A program made the position numbers and the translations under genes. A DNA stretch of 64,000 nt, taken from NCBI GenBank assembly GCA_014058105.1, contig JACGCM010001844.1, positions 2,542,001 through 2,606,000 of the forward strand, written 5' to 3'. Each line of letters starts with the position of its first letter. Within the stretch, counting starts at the first letter, position 1. The notes beneath the pieces are model-generated. The model did not search any database, was not told the origin of the DNA, and saw nothing but the letters and a program-made list of their open reading frames with translations. This DNA is from Kingdonia uniflora (taxonomy: Eukaryota; Streptophyta; Magnoliopsida; Ranunculales; Circaeasteraceae). This document shows, piece after piece, positions 37,877-50,516 of this stretch.

Positions 37877-38040
37877 TATGCATTTGATAAAGAACCGCTT
37901 GCGTAATAGAATGGCAGATGAGTTCGTAAATGATTGTTTGGTCACATATGTCGAGAAGACCACTTTTGCTAGTGTCACTGATAAAGCAATCCTAAACCAC
38001 TTCTAAAGTATGAAATCACGTCGAGGAAATGTTTGACAAA
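37877..38040 (+). pseudogene. hAT transposase C-terminal dimerisation domain scrap
   Basis: The plus strand reads RLRNRMADEFVNDCLVTYVE, then KTTFASVTDKAILNHF, a stop, and MKSRRG. This is the very end of the hATC dimerisation domain of plant TTF-type hAT transposases, where the family has F-Q-x-M-K-x-R-R-G. The rest of the gene is deleted. Confidence 0.75.
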
Positions 38041-38513
38041 TGGAGAAAACATGATAGTTGCGTCTACTATTGTTGTAAGTATTGTTTTACAAGATATACC
38101 ATATTTTTGTCAATTGTAGAGATTGGTTTGTTCTTTGATGATTTTGAACATTTGATCCACTCAGTTTATGGAGCCTCCAGAAGAGTTTCATATTGGTGGC
38201 TATGTTACTCTCCATTCATATTTGTAGCATTGAGTGATGTTTAATAATCTCACAATCGGGTATGTTTTCATATTTGTATTTTTTTTATCATAATATCTAT
38301 AAATGATATGATTGTCTATCTTAAAATCCTCCACTTGTTTCCCGTTAAGTTTCATTTTATTAGAAAGTTTTAAGGTAAAATGTGGTGAAGACTAAATAAA
38401 TTGTCTCTGATAAGGGAAATTACAAAAATACATTTCAAATCCCCCAAAAAACTTTTTCGGGGGCAGCCCCAAATTCCCTACCCCACTGACCAATAATCAT
38501 GGCTCCGCCACTG

Positions 38514-38952
38514 ATACAATCTACAAGGTCTTTTAACCAAAGGGTCCTAGTAGACTTCTGAGTCACAAGAGGCTACAAGTCGGCCAAAATCCCAATTGAC
38601 GCAATTGAAGCTCCCATACTACTTGCTACCACTGCAGAATCGTTACAGTGAGATTAATGCGTTTTGCTACACTGATGGAGATGCTCTAACAACTTAACGA
38701 CTTCACTTTCATTCAAACGAAGACTCCTTCACACTCCATAAATCTACGGCTCCAAATACAACTAAGCAAATCCAACGGTTCAGATTTTGACAGATATACA
38801 CTCTCACTCATCTTCCCAAATAGAAACCCGACTGAAGCAACGTATCTGCAACAACGACGAACAAAAAAACGACAAAAACCATCTCTCCCCCAAATCCTAG
38901 GGTTTCGATACTTGAATTATCAAAACCTAGATTGTAAATTAGAGCTTCCACC
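38514..38952 (+). promoter_or_regulatory. TOL1 upstream region and 5' leader with telo-box
   Basis: The 440 bases before the TOL1 start include a CT- and CA-rich leader. AAACCCTAGG (minus strand, 38896-38905), a telo-box, is common in promoters and leaders of plant growth-linked genes. The start context CCACCATGAG is strong. No clear TATA box was picked. Confidence 0.5.
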
Positions 38953-41900
38953 ATGAGTGACGATCTAATGGAGAAGGTGAGCGCTTTCGGGGAGCGATTG
39001 AAGATCAGCTCAGCCGAGGTAGGGCGAAAAGTTACAGCTGGTATGAGCTCTATGAGCTTCAAGATGAAGGAGCTTTTCAACAGTCCCAATCAAACCGATA
39101 AGATCGTCGAAGACGCGACATCTGAAACCCTAAACGAACCTGATTGGGCGATGAACCTTGAGATTTGTGATCTAATTAACAGTGAGAAGATCAATAGTGT
39201 TGAGTTGATTAGAGGGATTAAGAAACGGATCATGATTAAGGATGCTAGGGTTCAGTATTTGTCGTTGGTTTTGCTTGAGACTTGTGTGAAGAATTGCGAG
39301 AAGGCGTTTTCCGAGGTTGCGGCGGAGAGAGTGCTTGATGAGATGGTGAAGTTGATTGATGATCCGCAGACGGTTGTAAATAATCGGAATAAAGCGTTGA
39401 TTTTGATCGAAGCGTGGGGGGAGTCCGCTGCTGAGCTCCGATATTTGCCCGTTTACGAAGAAACATACAAGGTACATTACTACATCTAAACTAATTTAAT
39501 TATTACGGAACTTGACATAAGAAGTTAAATGTATAAAAGTTTAGTAGTACAATGCCATACGATCAAATTCAATGATTTGCAAGGAAACCATAAGCATGTG
39601 ACATTTGATGAGATGTTTGTTACCAATTCTGAGATACGTGGATGAACTAGATAGAAAATGAAAGGATATAGGGATATCAATATAAATACTAGCAACAACT
39701 AGGGAGATAAAGGTGATGAGTGGAGTGGGGTCAAGCTCACAAATAGACCTTTGAAAGGGGACACCAGTTTAATTTTTGATAAAGGTTTACAAGCTGTAGG
39801 GAAAGGAACTCTTTTCCAGTTATAAATTTATTTATCCAATTGTATTGGGTGGGATGGCTGCTGTCTCCTTTATTTTGTATCCCGAATTCCTCTTGATAGT
39901 TACAACCATTGAGTTACTTCAAGGTCTGTTCTGTCAGTGAACTTTGATGAAGTTAAGGGGTTAATATTGTCGTGATTGTCTATAAATAACAAGCTCGGAA
40001 GGAGAAAGCACAAGCCACAACAAAAAGTTAACATCTTAGCAATTAAAATATGGTTTCTACTTTCCCCTTTTTTTTATTGGAAATCTTAATACCTTAACTT
40101 GCAGTTCCATGTCTGACGTGACCAACAACTAGATTTTAAGAAACACTTAGCAGGAATTTTCAGGCGACATTCACGATGAAATTTGTTGATATCTAGAAAG
40201 CCTTTATTTAATGAGCCGACGACATGTTGAGTTTGCGCCTTTTTAGCTGGGTTATCTTCACCGGATTTGAGTCTTGGGCCGAATCACAAAGGGCCTTCAG
40301 TTACGATAAGTCATAAGTTAAAAGGGAGAAAATTCTATGTACTAGGTTTTAAAACAACCCACTGATGAATTCAACTTAGAACTATACTACTGAACTGAGT
40401 TTGAGCATGTGATTGAGAAAAGGATTAATAATAGGTTTATATACTACAGTATGTGTTATACGCAAATCCGACCCATTAACATATGAGGTTGGATTTTTCA
40501 GAGTAGGATCATTATTAATTGTTAATATATTGATATGAAATCTATGTTAACATCCGATAAAGATTCTATTTCCAAAATCTAACCTTTTATGTTAAACCAG
40601 TCGATAAAGATGGTGTTCATAGATACAATATATACCTGATATATTAATAGTTAACAGAGGACTATACAGATATTGCAGGTAAACCTATTATATGCCCCTT
40701 TTTTTTTATCACATGTTCGAATTTGTCTCAGTGGTATAGTTCTGAATAAATTTCGTCAGTGATCTGGGTTTCAAACTCTGTATATTGAAGCAATTCCAGT
40801 TAATTCAACTTGAAACATAAAACACTCGAATTGTTCCGTTGTAGGATTTGTTGAAACAGTAATGTATTGAATCACTGGGCACAGTCTCCCTTACCAATTC
40901 TTTTTCTCTCAAAAACTTGTCGTCGTCCCCAGCTTGTATAGGAGTTGCAAAAGACACAGTTTTCTTTATGGTTCAGTGGTTAGTCCTCATTAATCAGATC
41001 ATTTTGCTGCTCAATGGCAATCCATAAGGAATTCCTAAAAATAGTTATTTCTGCGAACAACTTCCCTTGTGTTTCCTTGTTGACTTGTTTCTTCCATATT
41101 GTAAAAGCTATATTATTGTTCATAATAACTTTGGATTCTAACCATGAAAAAACTCAAAAGAGTACACCCCTAATATCAATATTTGCTCCATTCGCCTGAG
41201 ATTCTATCATAGTGACGTACTCACCCAATTATCTTAGTGATTACATACTCACTCAATTTGTCTTTCCGTTTAAGCTTTTTCACATTTCTTTTGAAACTAC
41301 CAAGCAACAACCAAAGGGAGCAACTCCACATAACCTTGAATAGAACTCTATAGGCATTACTAGTCTGAGTAAAAATGTTCAACTTAAGTTTCCAGTAAAC
41401 AGACAATAAAAAAAAGATGGCTAATGGATTCCCTATCTATTTTACACATGGAGCAGTAACTCTTTACCAACACCTTAAGCACACTTGAATTGCCATTTTT
41501 GTCTAGGACTTTAAAAACTGTCCTTTTAAAAAAGGCTACTTTGGAAAGCAAAGAGGGCAGCACTAGTGCTGTCAATGAATTGGATTTGTATCGGAGTTAT
41601 ATATATCAGAATCCAATCCGATGTTTAAGAGGCTAATCCAAATTCGATCCAATCCCGTATAAGGAATGTCGCATCCAAATCCAAGAGTTATTCGGATATC
41701 CAAATCCAAATCCGAATAGTATATACTGTAGTTTTTTGTGCTTTACTCCAATGATTATTTTAAGTCGACAAAATTAAAACAAAATTTCTATCCCACCTCT
41801 AACTCAAGAAAATAACTTGTAGAATGGGATTTTATTTATTTTCAAATTTTATTTCTTCTAAATATCAGTTATTACTCCAAATAAGCCACAGTATTTTTTG

Positions 41901-44900
41901 AAATGAAGTTAATAATCTAATGGTCAACAATTATATACTCTGTGAATTCTTTATTATTTAAGTGGTGGAAGGAGTAAACTAAGATTCTTTCAAAGAAGAT
42001 TCCAGCAATTTAAGATCTTCCCATAATCTTATCTTATTACCTAACAGTCTATCCCCATCGTAACCCTCACTCCACTCCCAAAACTTATTCTAATTTCATC
42101 ACCTCTTCCTCACACCACATGATAGTTTTCTACGACCTCCCTATTAAGGCATGCACCATCATATACTTAATGCTATGTGCATGTACACACTTTCTTTTGA
42201 AACTAAGTGCGGATACAACTTGTAGCCAGACGAGCCCATACCGAAGTTTTGGAAACATTAAAATTGATGCATATGATTTAGAAGGTTCGGATATTTTATG
42301 GAATATAGGCCTTCATGCTGCACACTATGACACTGCTACATGTGGATGTCTCACCATTTTAATTTGATTATATTTGAATCATCAAGAAACTTGAGTATAG
42401 TTACCTAATTTTCTTTAAGATTTTCTTAATAACTTAGAATCAATCGGTGCTGTCAAACAGTTGGAGCAAGTAGACGATGACATGTAGAGCAACATGTTGT
42501 TAGAGATATATAGAATCCCTAAATTTGTCTAAATTGTCATTTTAAACTAGCCTTGACTAAAGTATGTGGAATCCATTGACCATCTTTTTGTACATTGTCC
42601 TTTCGCCCAAAGAATTTGAATTTGATTCCTTACCCAAACTATGTTCACTTGGGCTCATCCTAGCAATCCTGCAATTTGTTCTCGAATTGGTGTTTGATAA
42701 ATTTACCTGAATGGAGTAAGATGTGCGATTTCTTCCTCCTTTACTGATTGATATGTTTGATAAATATCAATGATACAGATGTAGAGGAAGGGAAACAGTG
42801 CGAGAGGGTAATAATCTTTTCAATCCATTATACTTGATGGAGTAAGGTGGTTGGTATGGATACTAGGGGCATATTTTTTGACGCTCATGGCCAGGTGAAA
42901 GCGAGTTATATCAGGAGACCATTTATGTGCAGGCCTTGGTGGTGTCTGCATAAAAAACAGAAAGAAATATAAAGAGAACCCTGTATACGGTGGGATCATT
43001 ACAAGATCATTAGCTTTTAATAATTATTCCTTTACATACATAATTGCAAGTATTCGTTAGATGTTTTCGATGTTCAGTTTTGATAAATGCGATTTATGCC
43101 TATAGAAAGGTAGCTTAAGCTTACTCTGATATAATATCTTTTATTTCAAACTAATCTTACGTGTTAAGGCTAAACTACCATGTTATACATGTTGAATTCT
43201 TTCTGATATAATATCTTGTATTTCGAGCTAATCGTATATGTTAGGCTAAACTACCATGTTATACATGGCTAATTCTTAGTTGTGTTCTCTGTTGAAAGAT
43301 ATTTTAAGGATTTAATTGATATTTTGCTACGATGCATCCAGTAATTAACCCAAATGCCAATTTACTGTGAAACTTATTATTTCGGAGTCTCATTTTGCAC
43401 ACAAATTGCACATGTATCCTTGGAAGGCATCCAAATATCTATCTTGTAATTATAATAGTAAGTAGATTATATATTTCACATAGAGGGTTATATTTACCCC
43501 ACTATTTTTTTCTTTCTTTTTCTGCTCCTTGTAGAGTCTGAGATCTAGAGGCATTCGCTTCCCTGGACGAGATAATGAGAGTTTGGCTCCAATATTTACC
43601 CCACCACAATCAGTTTCAGAGCCCGAATCAGCGGCTACTTTAGCCCAACAGATTCATCGTGAGATTCCTCCTCCACAAGTATTTTCGGAGGAACATACGA
43701 AGGAAGCATTTGATGTAGCTCGGAACAGTATTGAACTTCTCTCGACGGTTTTGTCTTCTTCTCCACAGCAAGATGCTTTAAAGGTATGGCTTTGAGAATT
43801 TTGGTTATATATAATGGCATGAAAGTAGTTTATTAAAACCTCAATGTGTTTTACTTCTTATGTATGGAACATGACCATATCTTTTTTTGCGGAAGTAAAG
43901 CCACAATACATTTCAAATGTATGTTTAAAGTTATGGTATAAAAGCTTCAAAGTTCTAGGGCTGTAACTCATTATTTTTAGACACGTGTTGTCCTTACTTG
44001 TCATTTAGTTGTTAGGTCAGGCTATTCTGTATCAACGGCTCACCAGATCCAATGATATGCAATATCTATTACTTTTTTCCTCTTAAGACCATCTGTTTGT
44101 ACGATTGAGAATATTGTGATTGTTCAATCAAATGACGATCTTCGATGAAGGTCCTTGTTACTAGCATTCTATGAAGAAAAAGAAGGAAAGGGCCTCGTGT
44201 TACCAACCCCAAAACCCGAGACAAAACACTCAACTCCCAAAGCAGTCTTCCTCCTACGTAGCCACAAGGGGCTCGAACCGCACACCCTTATCTTAAGAGC
44301 ATTTTTCGATCCATAAACCTAGAGGCAGTGTTGAATATGTGTGAACTTAATATAGTGTTAGCCTTATGCTGTCATTGTTATATTGAATTTTAAATTCACT
44401 TTCCAGATTTGAAGTATTGGGAGTTAGACACTAATATGTATCCCAAAGTGCACCAGGAAGGTTGTTCCCAAATTCCCTGGTAATAGGATTCCGCCTAAGG
44501 AATGAATCATAGATGTATCAAGCTCTGCTGAATACAGATCTTGGAATGTAGGTGTCCGAGAACATACCGTTTATGCTGGCTAAGGATTCCATGACATTGC
44601 ATAGCAAAATCTGGATATGTGCATTATCATTTATTTTGCAACCAGTCTCCGGATACTTTTGAGTCTGCTGTTGTCTTCCAATATTTCTCTTTTCCCATTT
44701 GCTGTACAAGAATCTCTTACAACTTTTCCCCTCTGGAGGTAATTGATTTGTGTTCAATTCATGGTAGTTATATATGCTTTATGGAAATTGGATAAACCAA
44801 GAAGATCGCCATTTACATCTTTATGTAATATCTAAAACGGGCCAATTTTCCCGGAGAGATCCGAAAATACCTAAAAAGGAAGAATTGAAGGTGTGGAAGA

Positions 44901-47900
44901 ATCTTAATCCTCAAAAAGAGACTAGATTCAATCTATACGAAAAGGGTAACTGTCTCAAGTTGGCATCCACAATCTTCACAGGACAGCAAAATCCTACACA
45001 GGAACTCCTGGTGGTAAGTTTAGGCGCCTGCCATTGCCAACTGAAACAACTTAGCTCATCTTTTCCTCAGATCAAATCTAACTCTAAAGGAGGTGCTTGC
45101 CTTATTCTTCCATCTAGAAGTTGAGTACAGTCCAGGATAGAGATGAAGGCAGTTTGGCCAAATGTGCTCAGAGATTCTAATCATATTCCTATCCCTAAGC
45201 TCAAAGTAACACTTTTTCTTCACTCATCGCCCACCTCTAAGATGCATATTTCCATGCTGCCACAAAATAGTCTGCTTGCCTACTTATTTCTGCATTAACA
45301 ATTCAAGTTCTTGCTTAAAGTTATAAAGAATAAGGAAAGGGGAATAGGTGATAGAACAGAATGCTTTCTCAACTAAATAAATAGCAATATGATGGGATAT
45401 TACCTATGTTGCTGCCTCCGTAGAGGGAGATCCACCTTTCCATGGGTCCAATCTTCTGACCACCTCAGCCAGAACTAGATCCCAATTAAACTTGGTTCTG
45501 CAGAAACCACAAACAAGTAGGTGGTAGGCCTATACATATATTGATATTTAGAAATTCCCCCACCCCTCTGGGACACAAGTTCCTTAGAAAGTATTTTATA
45601 AGCTAATGATGGTGACAGTTCTAAAGTTAATGTTCTGAGATGCAGAATTTTTAGAAATCAATCTAACCATCATGTTGTTGGTCTCAAATCAAGAAACTAA
45701 TCAGGGAAGAACTTACTAACATGTTTTGCTAAAATCAGACTTGATACACTACCAACTAGATCAGAAAGAGTAAAGCCATTAGGCCCCAGAGATTTGGCCG
45801 CATTAGTCTTGTTGATAGTTAACAGGGATTCATTCCTCAGAAAAATCAACCACTAATCTCTCCCTGGTCTCGTCTAAGATTCTACCAAGATGGAGACAGT
45901 CAAGCTACCTCGTTCTTTGTACGAAGCTGAGAGAGAAAGGGAGACCAAACTATCTGAAAGCATATATGAAAAAACAGTGACCATCATGAGAACAATGTTA
46001 AATAAAGATAGTTTATTTAATGAAAATAATACTTATCCCTATCCCTAAGCTCAAAGTAACACTTTTTCTTCACTCATCGCCCACCTCTAAGATGCTTATT
46101 TCCATGCTGCCACAAAATAGTCTGCTTGCCTACTTATTTCTGCATTAACAATTCAAGTTCTTGCTTAAAGTTATAAAGAATAAGGAAAGGGGAATAGGTG
46201 ATAGAACAGAATGCTTTCTCAACTAAATAAATAGCAATATGATGGGATATTACCTATGTTGCTGCCTCCGTAGAGGGAGATCCACCTTTCCATGGGTCCA
46301 ATCTTCTGACCACCTCAGCCAGAACTAGATCCCAATTAAACTTGGTTCTGCAGAAACCACAAACAAGTAGGTGGTAGGCCTATACATATATTGATATTTA
46401 GAAATTCCCCCACCCCTCTGGGACACAAGTTCCTTAGAAAGTATTTTATAAGCTAATGATGGTGACAGTTCTAAAGTTAATGTTCTGAGATGCAGAATTT
46501 TTAGAAATCAATCTAACCATCATGTTGTTGGTCTCAAATCAAGAAACTAATCAGGGAAGAACTTACTAACATGTTTTGCTAAAATCAGACTTGATACACT
46601 ACCAACTAGATCAGAAAGAGTAAAGCCATTAGGCCCCAGAGATTTGGCCGCATTAGTCTTGTTGATAGTTAACAGGGATTCATTCCTCAGAAAAATCAAC
46701 CACTAATCTCTCCCTGGTCTCGTCTAAGATTCTACCAAGATGGAGACAGTCAAGCTACCTCGTTCTTTGTACGAAGCTGAGAGAGAAAGGGAGACCAAAC
46801 TATCTGAAAGCATATATGAAAAAACAGTGACCATCATGAGAACAATGTTAAATAAAGATAGTTTATTTAATGAAAATAATACTTATCCCTATCCCTAAGC
46901 TCAAAGTAACACTTTTTCTTCACTCATCGCCCACCTCTAAGATGCTTATTTCCATGCTGCCACAAAATAGTCTGCTTGCCTACTTATTTCTGCATTAACA
47001 ATTCAAGTTCTTGCTTAAAGTTATAAAGAATAAGGAAAGGGGAATAGGTGATAGAACAGAATGCTTTCTCAACTAAATAAATAGCAATATGATGGGATAT
47101 TACCTATGTTGCTGCCTCCGTAGAGGGAGATCCACCTTTCCATGGGTCCAATCTTCTGACCACCTCAGCCAGAACTAGATCCCAATTAAACTTGGTTCTG
47201 CAGAAACCACAAACAAGTAGGTGGTAGGCCTATACATATATTGATATTTAGAAATTCCCCCACCCCTCTGGGACACAAGTTCCTTAGAAAGTATTTTATA
47301 AGCTAATGATGGTGACAGTTCTAAAGTTAATGTTCTGAGATGCAGAATTTTTAGAAATCAATCTAACCATCATGTTGTTGGTCTCAAATCAAGAAACTAA
47401 TCAGGGAAGAACTTACTAACATGTTTTGCTAAAATCAGACTTGATACACTACCAACTAGATCAGAAAGAGTAAAGCCATTAGGCCCCAGAGATTTGGCCG
47501 CATTAGTCTTGTTGATAGTTAACAGGGATTCATTCCTCAGAAAAATCAACCACTAATCTCTCCCTGGTCTCGTCTAAGATTCTACCAAGATGGAGACAGT
47601 CAAGCTACCTCGTTCTTTGTACGAAGCTGAGAGAGAAAGGGAGACCAAACTATCTGAAAGCATATATGAAAAAACAGTGACCATCATGAGAACAATGTTA
47701 AATAAAGATAGTTTATTTAATGAAAATAATACTTAAAAAGTGAGCTGAAATTTATCAAAAACAAGAAAGAGTCACTCTCAATTAAAAGGAACATCTTAAC
47801 TTAGTCTCCTAGTACTGAATATCGATCATGCACTGTAAAATTGTCTATTCCAAATATCAAATATATTTGGTGATATTGCTTAGTTTGGTCTTTTTTGCAA

Positions 47901-48612
47901 TCATTTGTGTAACTCAGCAAGTAGAAGATTCAGAATATCAATTGCCAATTAAGAGACGGTCTTGCCAGAATATATTTGGCAGGCTTCGCTTTTATGGGCT
48001 TATCCTTAATGTCAATTGATTTTTGCTGTCTTTTGTTCTTTTACTTCTAGTATAAATTTTCTGGCTTCATGATATTAAAAGTTCACTACAGTATTTTTGG
48101 GTCTAATGTATACATTAGATTATGTGTAATCACAAACACTAACTCTTAGTGATTAACTTTGAATGAGTTACCAGGATGACTTGACGATCACACTTATACA
48201 ACAGTGTCGCCAGTCCCAGTACACCATCCAGAATATTATTGAAACAGCCGGTGACAACGAGGCGTTGCTCTTTGAAGCCTTGTACATGAATGATGAGATT
48301 CAGAAAGTCCTCTCAAAGTGTGAAGAACTGAAGCAATCTTCTGTAGTCTCCACGCAGCCAGAACCGGCAATGATACCTGTGGCCGTTGAACCCGATGAAT
48401 CCCCTCGTGCTGGAAAAGAAGATCCCTTGATCAGGAAACCTTCAGGGTCTCGAGGTGGAGCACGTGGAGGGGAGAATGATGATGATGGTATGATGGACGA
48501 TCTTGATGAGATGATTTTTGGCAGGAAATCTGGGTCAACGACAACGACTTCCGAGGGGCGACCAGCTGAGTCAAAAAAAACACCGTCTAAAGATGATCTC
48601 ATCAGCTTCTGA
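38953..48612 (+). CDS. TOL1: TOM1-like protein (VHS-GAT), TOL1 type
   Basis: Three exons join in phase: 38953-39471, 43535-43783 and 48175-48612, giving 401 residues, close to the usual length of TOL1-type proteins. Exon 1 carries the VHS domain (residues about 8-145) with DKIVEDATSE, LEICDLIN and VVNNRNKALILIEAWGES. The GAT domain (about 225-315) starts in exon 2 (EEHTKEAFDVARNSIELLSTV) and ends in exon 3 (TAGDNEALLFEAL). The tail has DDMM-like acidic text (MDDLDEMIFG) and ends DDLISF. TOL proteins bind ubiquitin through these domains and replace ESCRT-0 in plants, passing ubiquitinated plasma-membrane proteins to endosomal degradation. The frame is intact in all exons. The two introns (4.1 and 4.4 kb) are long because of insertions. 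An open frame opposite exon 3 is a shadow. Confidence 0.95.
40715..40800 (+). repeat. Possible tRNA-derived SINE head in TOL1 intron 1
   Basis: GTCTCAGTGGTATAG resembles a polymerase III A box and TGGGTTTCAAACTC, about 40 bases on, resembles a B box. This spacing fits a decayed SINE. No tail or target duplication was established. Confidence 0.35.
41221..41575 (-). pseudogene. LINE reverse transcriptase C-terminal (zf-RVT) fragment in TOL1 intron 1
   Basis: Minus-strand text reads LVKSYCSMCKIDRESISHLFF and then, after a stop and frame change, WSCSLWLLLGSFKRN. The C-x2-C...ES.SHLFF pattern with a following tryptophan-rich stretch is the usual zinc-binding end of plant LINE polyproteins. It is a fragment. 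Just right of it (about 41565-41745) is an AT-rich repeat starting TGCTGTCAATGAATTGG that resembles the one at 63632. Confidence 0.5.
45191..47735. repeat. 850-bp tandem triplication in TOL1 intron 2
   Basis: Three head-to-tail copies start at 45191, 46041 and 46891 with a period of exactly 850 bp. The third stops five bases short at 47735. By eye, copies 2 and 3 look identical and copy 1 differs at one base (GATGCATATT against GATGCTTATT) plus its left edge. Each unit carries, on minus, text with a K-S-L-G-P-N-G-F motif (near 45779-45810 in copy 1) like the GPDGF box in LINE reverse transcriptases, so the unit is probably old LINE-derived sequence that was recently amplified. It does not touch the splice sites. 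Confidence 0.95.
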
Positions 48613-50392
48613 TATCTCACACGCTTTCCACTGGGCTTTGATGCGATTGAAGAACTACTCAAAATTTCTTATATTTTGTTTTCTTTTTCTGGGAGATGTT
48701 TGTGCACATTATGCAAATAATTTCACGGTTAACAGTTCTATAATAACTTAAAAGGAAAACCATTTGTACATACTTAGGTTATTATCTGCTTTCGCCATTT
48801 TATGTTGATAAAGCAACTGTCTATCACTTCAGTGGGTCATGGCATTCATGTCTTGAATAGTTGTGTTGAAAGGCTTTATGTTCCAACAGAAGTATCATGG
48901 CAATTTTGTATCAGAAACAAAAATCTGGCCTATTTCATTTCTATGTAAACAAATTGACAAATTGTATCGCAACTCGCAGAAGACAGTATTGCACGAACAT
49001 GCTCACTATATATGGTTGATAATGTATAATTTTTTAGACCGTAAGTCTGCGACCACATCACGAGTTAATCAATTATTAATTAGCAAGTGTAATTATTTTG
49101 TTTTATTAATGGAAGTAAGGTTAGTAGACAAAGCATGCTATGCTTAAATTATAGTTCCATGCACGATGTTCCGAATCATCTCACATTCTCATGCACTATA
49201 TAAACCAATAACTAATTGGTATCCTCTCCAGCAGTGAGTAACTTACTTATAATGTCACGAGAATAGAGTTGAGAGTTGAGTCTAGGGGACAAGAACTAGA
49301 ACAAGTTCGAGTAGGATACAGGGTTTCAAATTGAAAAAACAAAAAACTTTCATAATTTTTGTTTATGAAGTATCAAAATTCTCTGCATATTTCCCAGGTA
49401 TTTCTAAAGTATTGTCAAGAACTCTTCAAAGGACGTTGGAGCATTCCCAGAAGCTTAAGGGACATCTATAACTAAAGGGCCAAAGCCGTAAAGCCGTCGG
49501 AGGAGCACCTTATCGTTATTGGACGAATATGCTTGAGGAACATCGTATTGGATGCAAAGTTAGCATCTAAAATTTTATGTAGAATTAGACAAATGTTCAA
49601 TATATCGGGAGACTCCACGAGTTCATGGTACATGACAAATAGTGAAGATGAATTTAAAACCATGCATATCTTCACTTAAACTTCTTCCAACATGATACAT
49701 CTAACTCAGTCCTCTATAGTCACTTTTACAAATTACCATTGGCATTCAAAATAGAGCGGTAAAAATGCAATTTATAAATATGATTATCACATCACTGTTG
49801 GTGAATAGTTTAAATGATGGACAAAACGAATGATCAAAAGAAAGAATACTATAAAGTTTATATTCCTACTTTTATTTGAAAATGTGTTTTTCTTTCAAAC
49901 CATCAAATCCACAATAATTTACCTAGCCATCTTGTTACTAAATTTAAAATAAAAAATTAATCAAAAAGCCGCACCAATTGAGTTGGTGCACTAACTATTT
50001 TTCTTTTTAAAAAATGGATAAAAAAACTAAAGTTAAAATGAATTATTTGCATAAATAGGAGTGCAATCCTAAAAATGGAGGTTTAAGCATATGGTAAAAT
50101 GTTAAAGATGTCACAAATATATTTATCAACAATCAATTTCATGAGTCAATCAAAAAATATATTACATTTTGATGTATCTCAAAACTCATATCCTTCTTTT
50201 ATCTCCTCTTCTTCATCTCTCAAAATCTGCAATCACTGCTTTTGCCCACCCAATATGTACTTTAGTTTTTTTACCATCTCCTAATTAACCAACTAATTTT
50301 ACCAGTAGTCCTGGTTTTAGTAACTGAGTCCACTCATTACTCACTCACTCACCTATTTCACGCCCCCTCGTTCTCTCTGAAACTAACCCCAA

Positions 50393-50432
<40 letters not shown>

Positions 50433-50516
50433 TTCTGTGGGGTGTTATGAACTTGTTGAGTTAAGGCGTTGTTTGGCTGTCAATGAGTTTGATATCCAGA
50501 GATGAAACTGGGGGGA
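48613..50516. other. Intergenic region between TOL1 and the hydrolase
   Basis: No gene seen. It holds the TOL1 3' end and the promoter of the next gene. A short hairpin GCACCAATTGAGTTGGTGC lies near 49971-49989, and a (CT)n tract at about 50395-50429 lies shortly before the next start codon and may be in its leader. Two upstream ATGs (50447, 50483) precede the start. Confidence 0.6.

Larger units (their letters stand above)
34850..38513 (+). mobile_element. hAT deletion derivative, interrupted by solo LTR C
   Basis: Ends are CAGGGCGGAGCCA (34850-34862) and TGGCTCCGCCACTG (38500-38513), the inverted repeat seen in many plant hAT elements. Flanks atacgagc and atacaatc match at 6 of 8 bases, as expected for an old 8-bp target duplication. 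Removing the LTR at 34879-37448 joins CTGCCC to CCATTCACTTT, and the right end read in inverse has the matching GGCTGCCCCCG. Only a C-terminal scrap of transposase remains inside. Confidence 0.8.

Noticed and set aside
44210..44330. Possible tRNA-derived repeat with a GGTTCGAGCCCC B-box-like site on minus
   Set aside because: No A box at the right distance and no fold could be drawn.
48300..48662. Minus-strand frame opposite TOL1 exon 3
   Set aside because: It is a shadow of the conserved TOL1 coding sequence.
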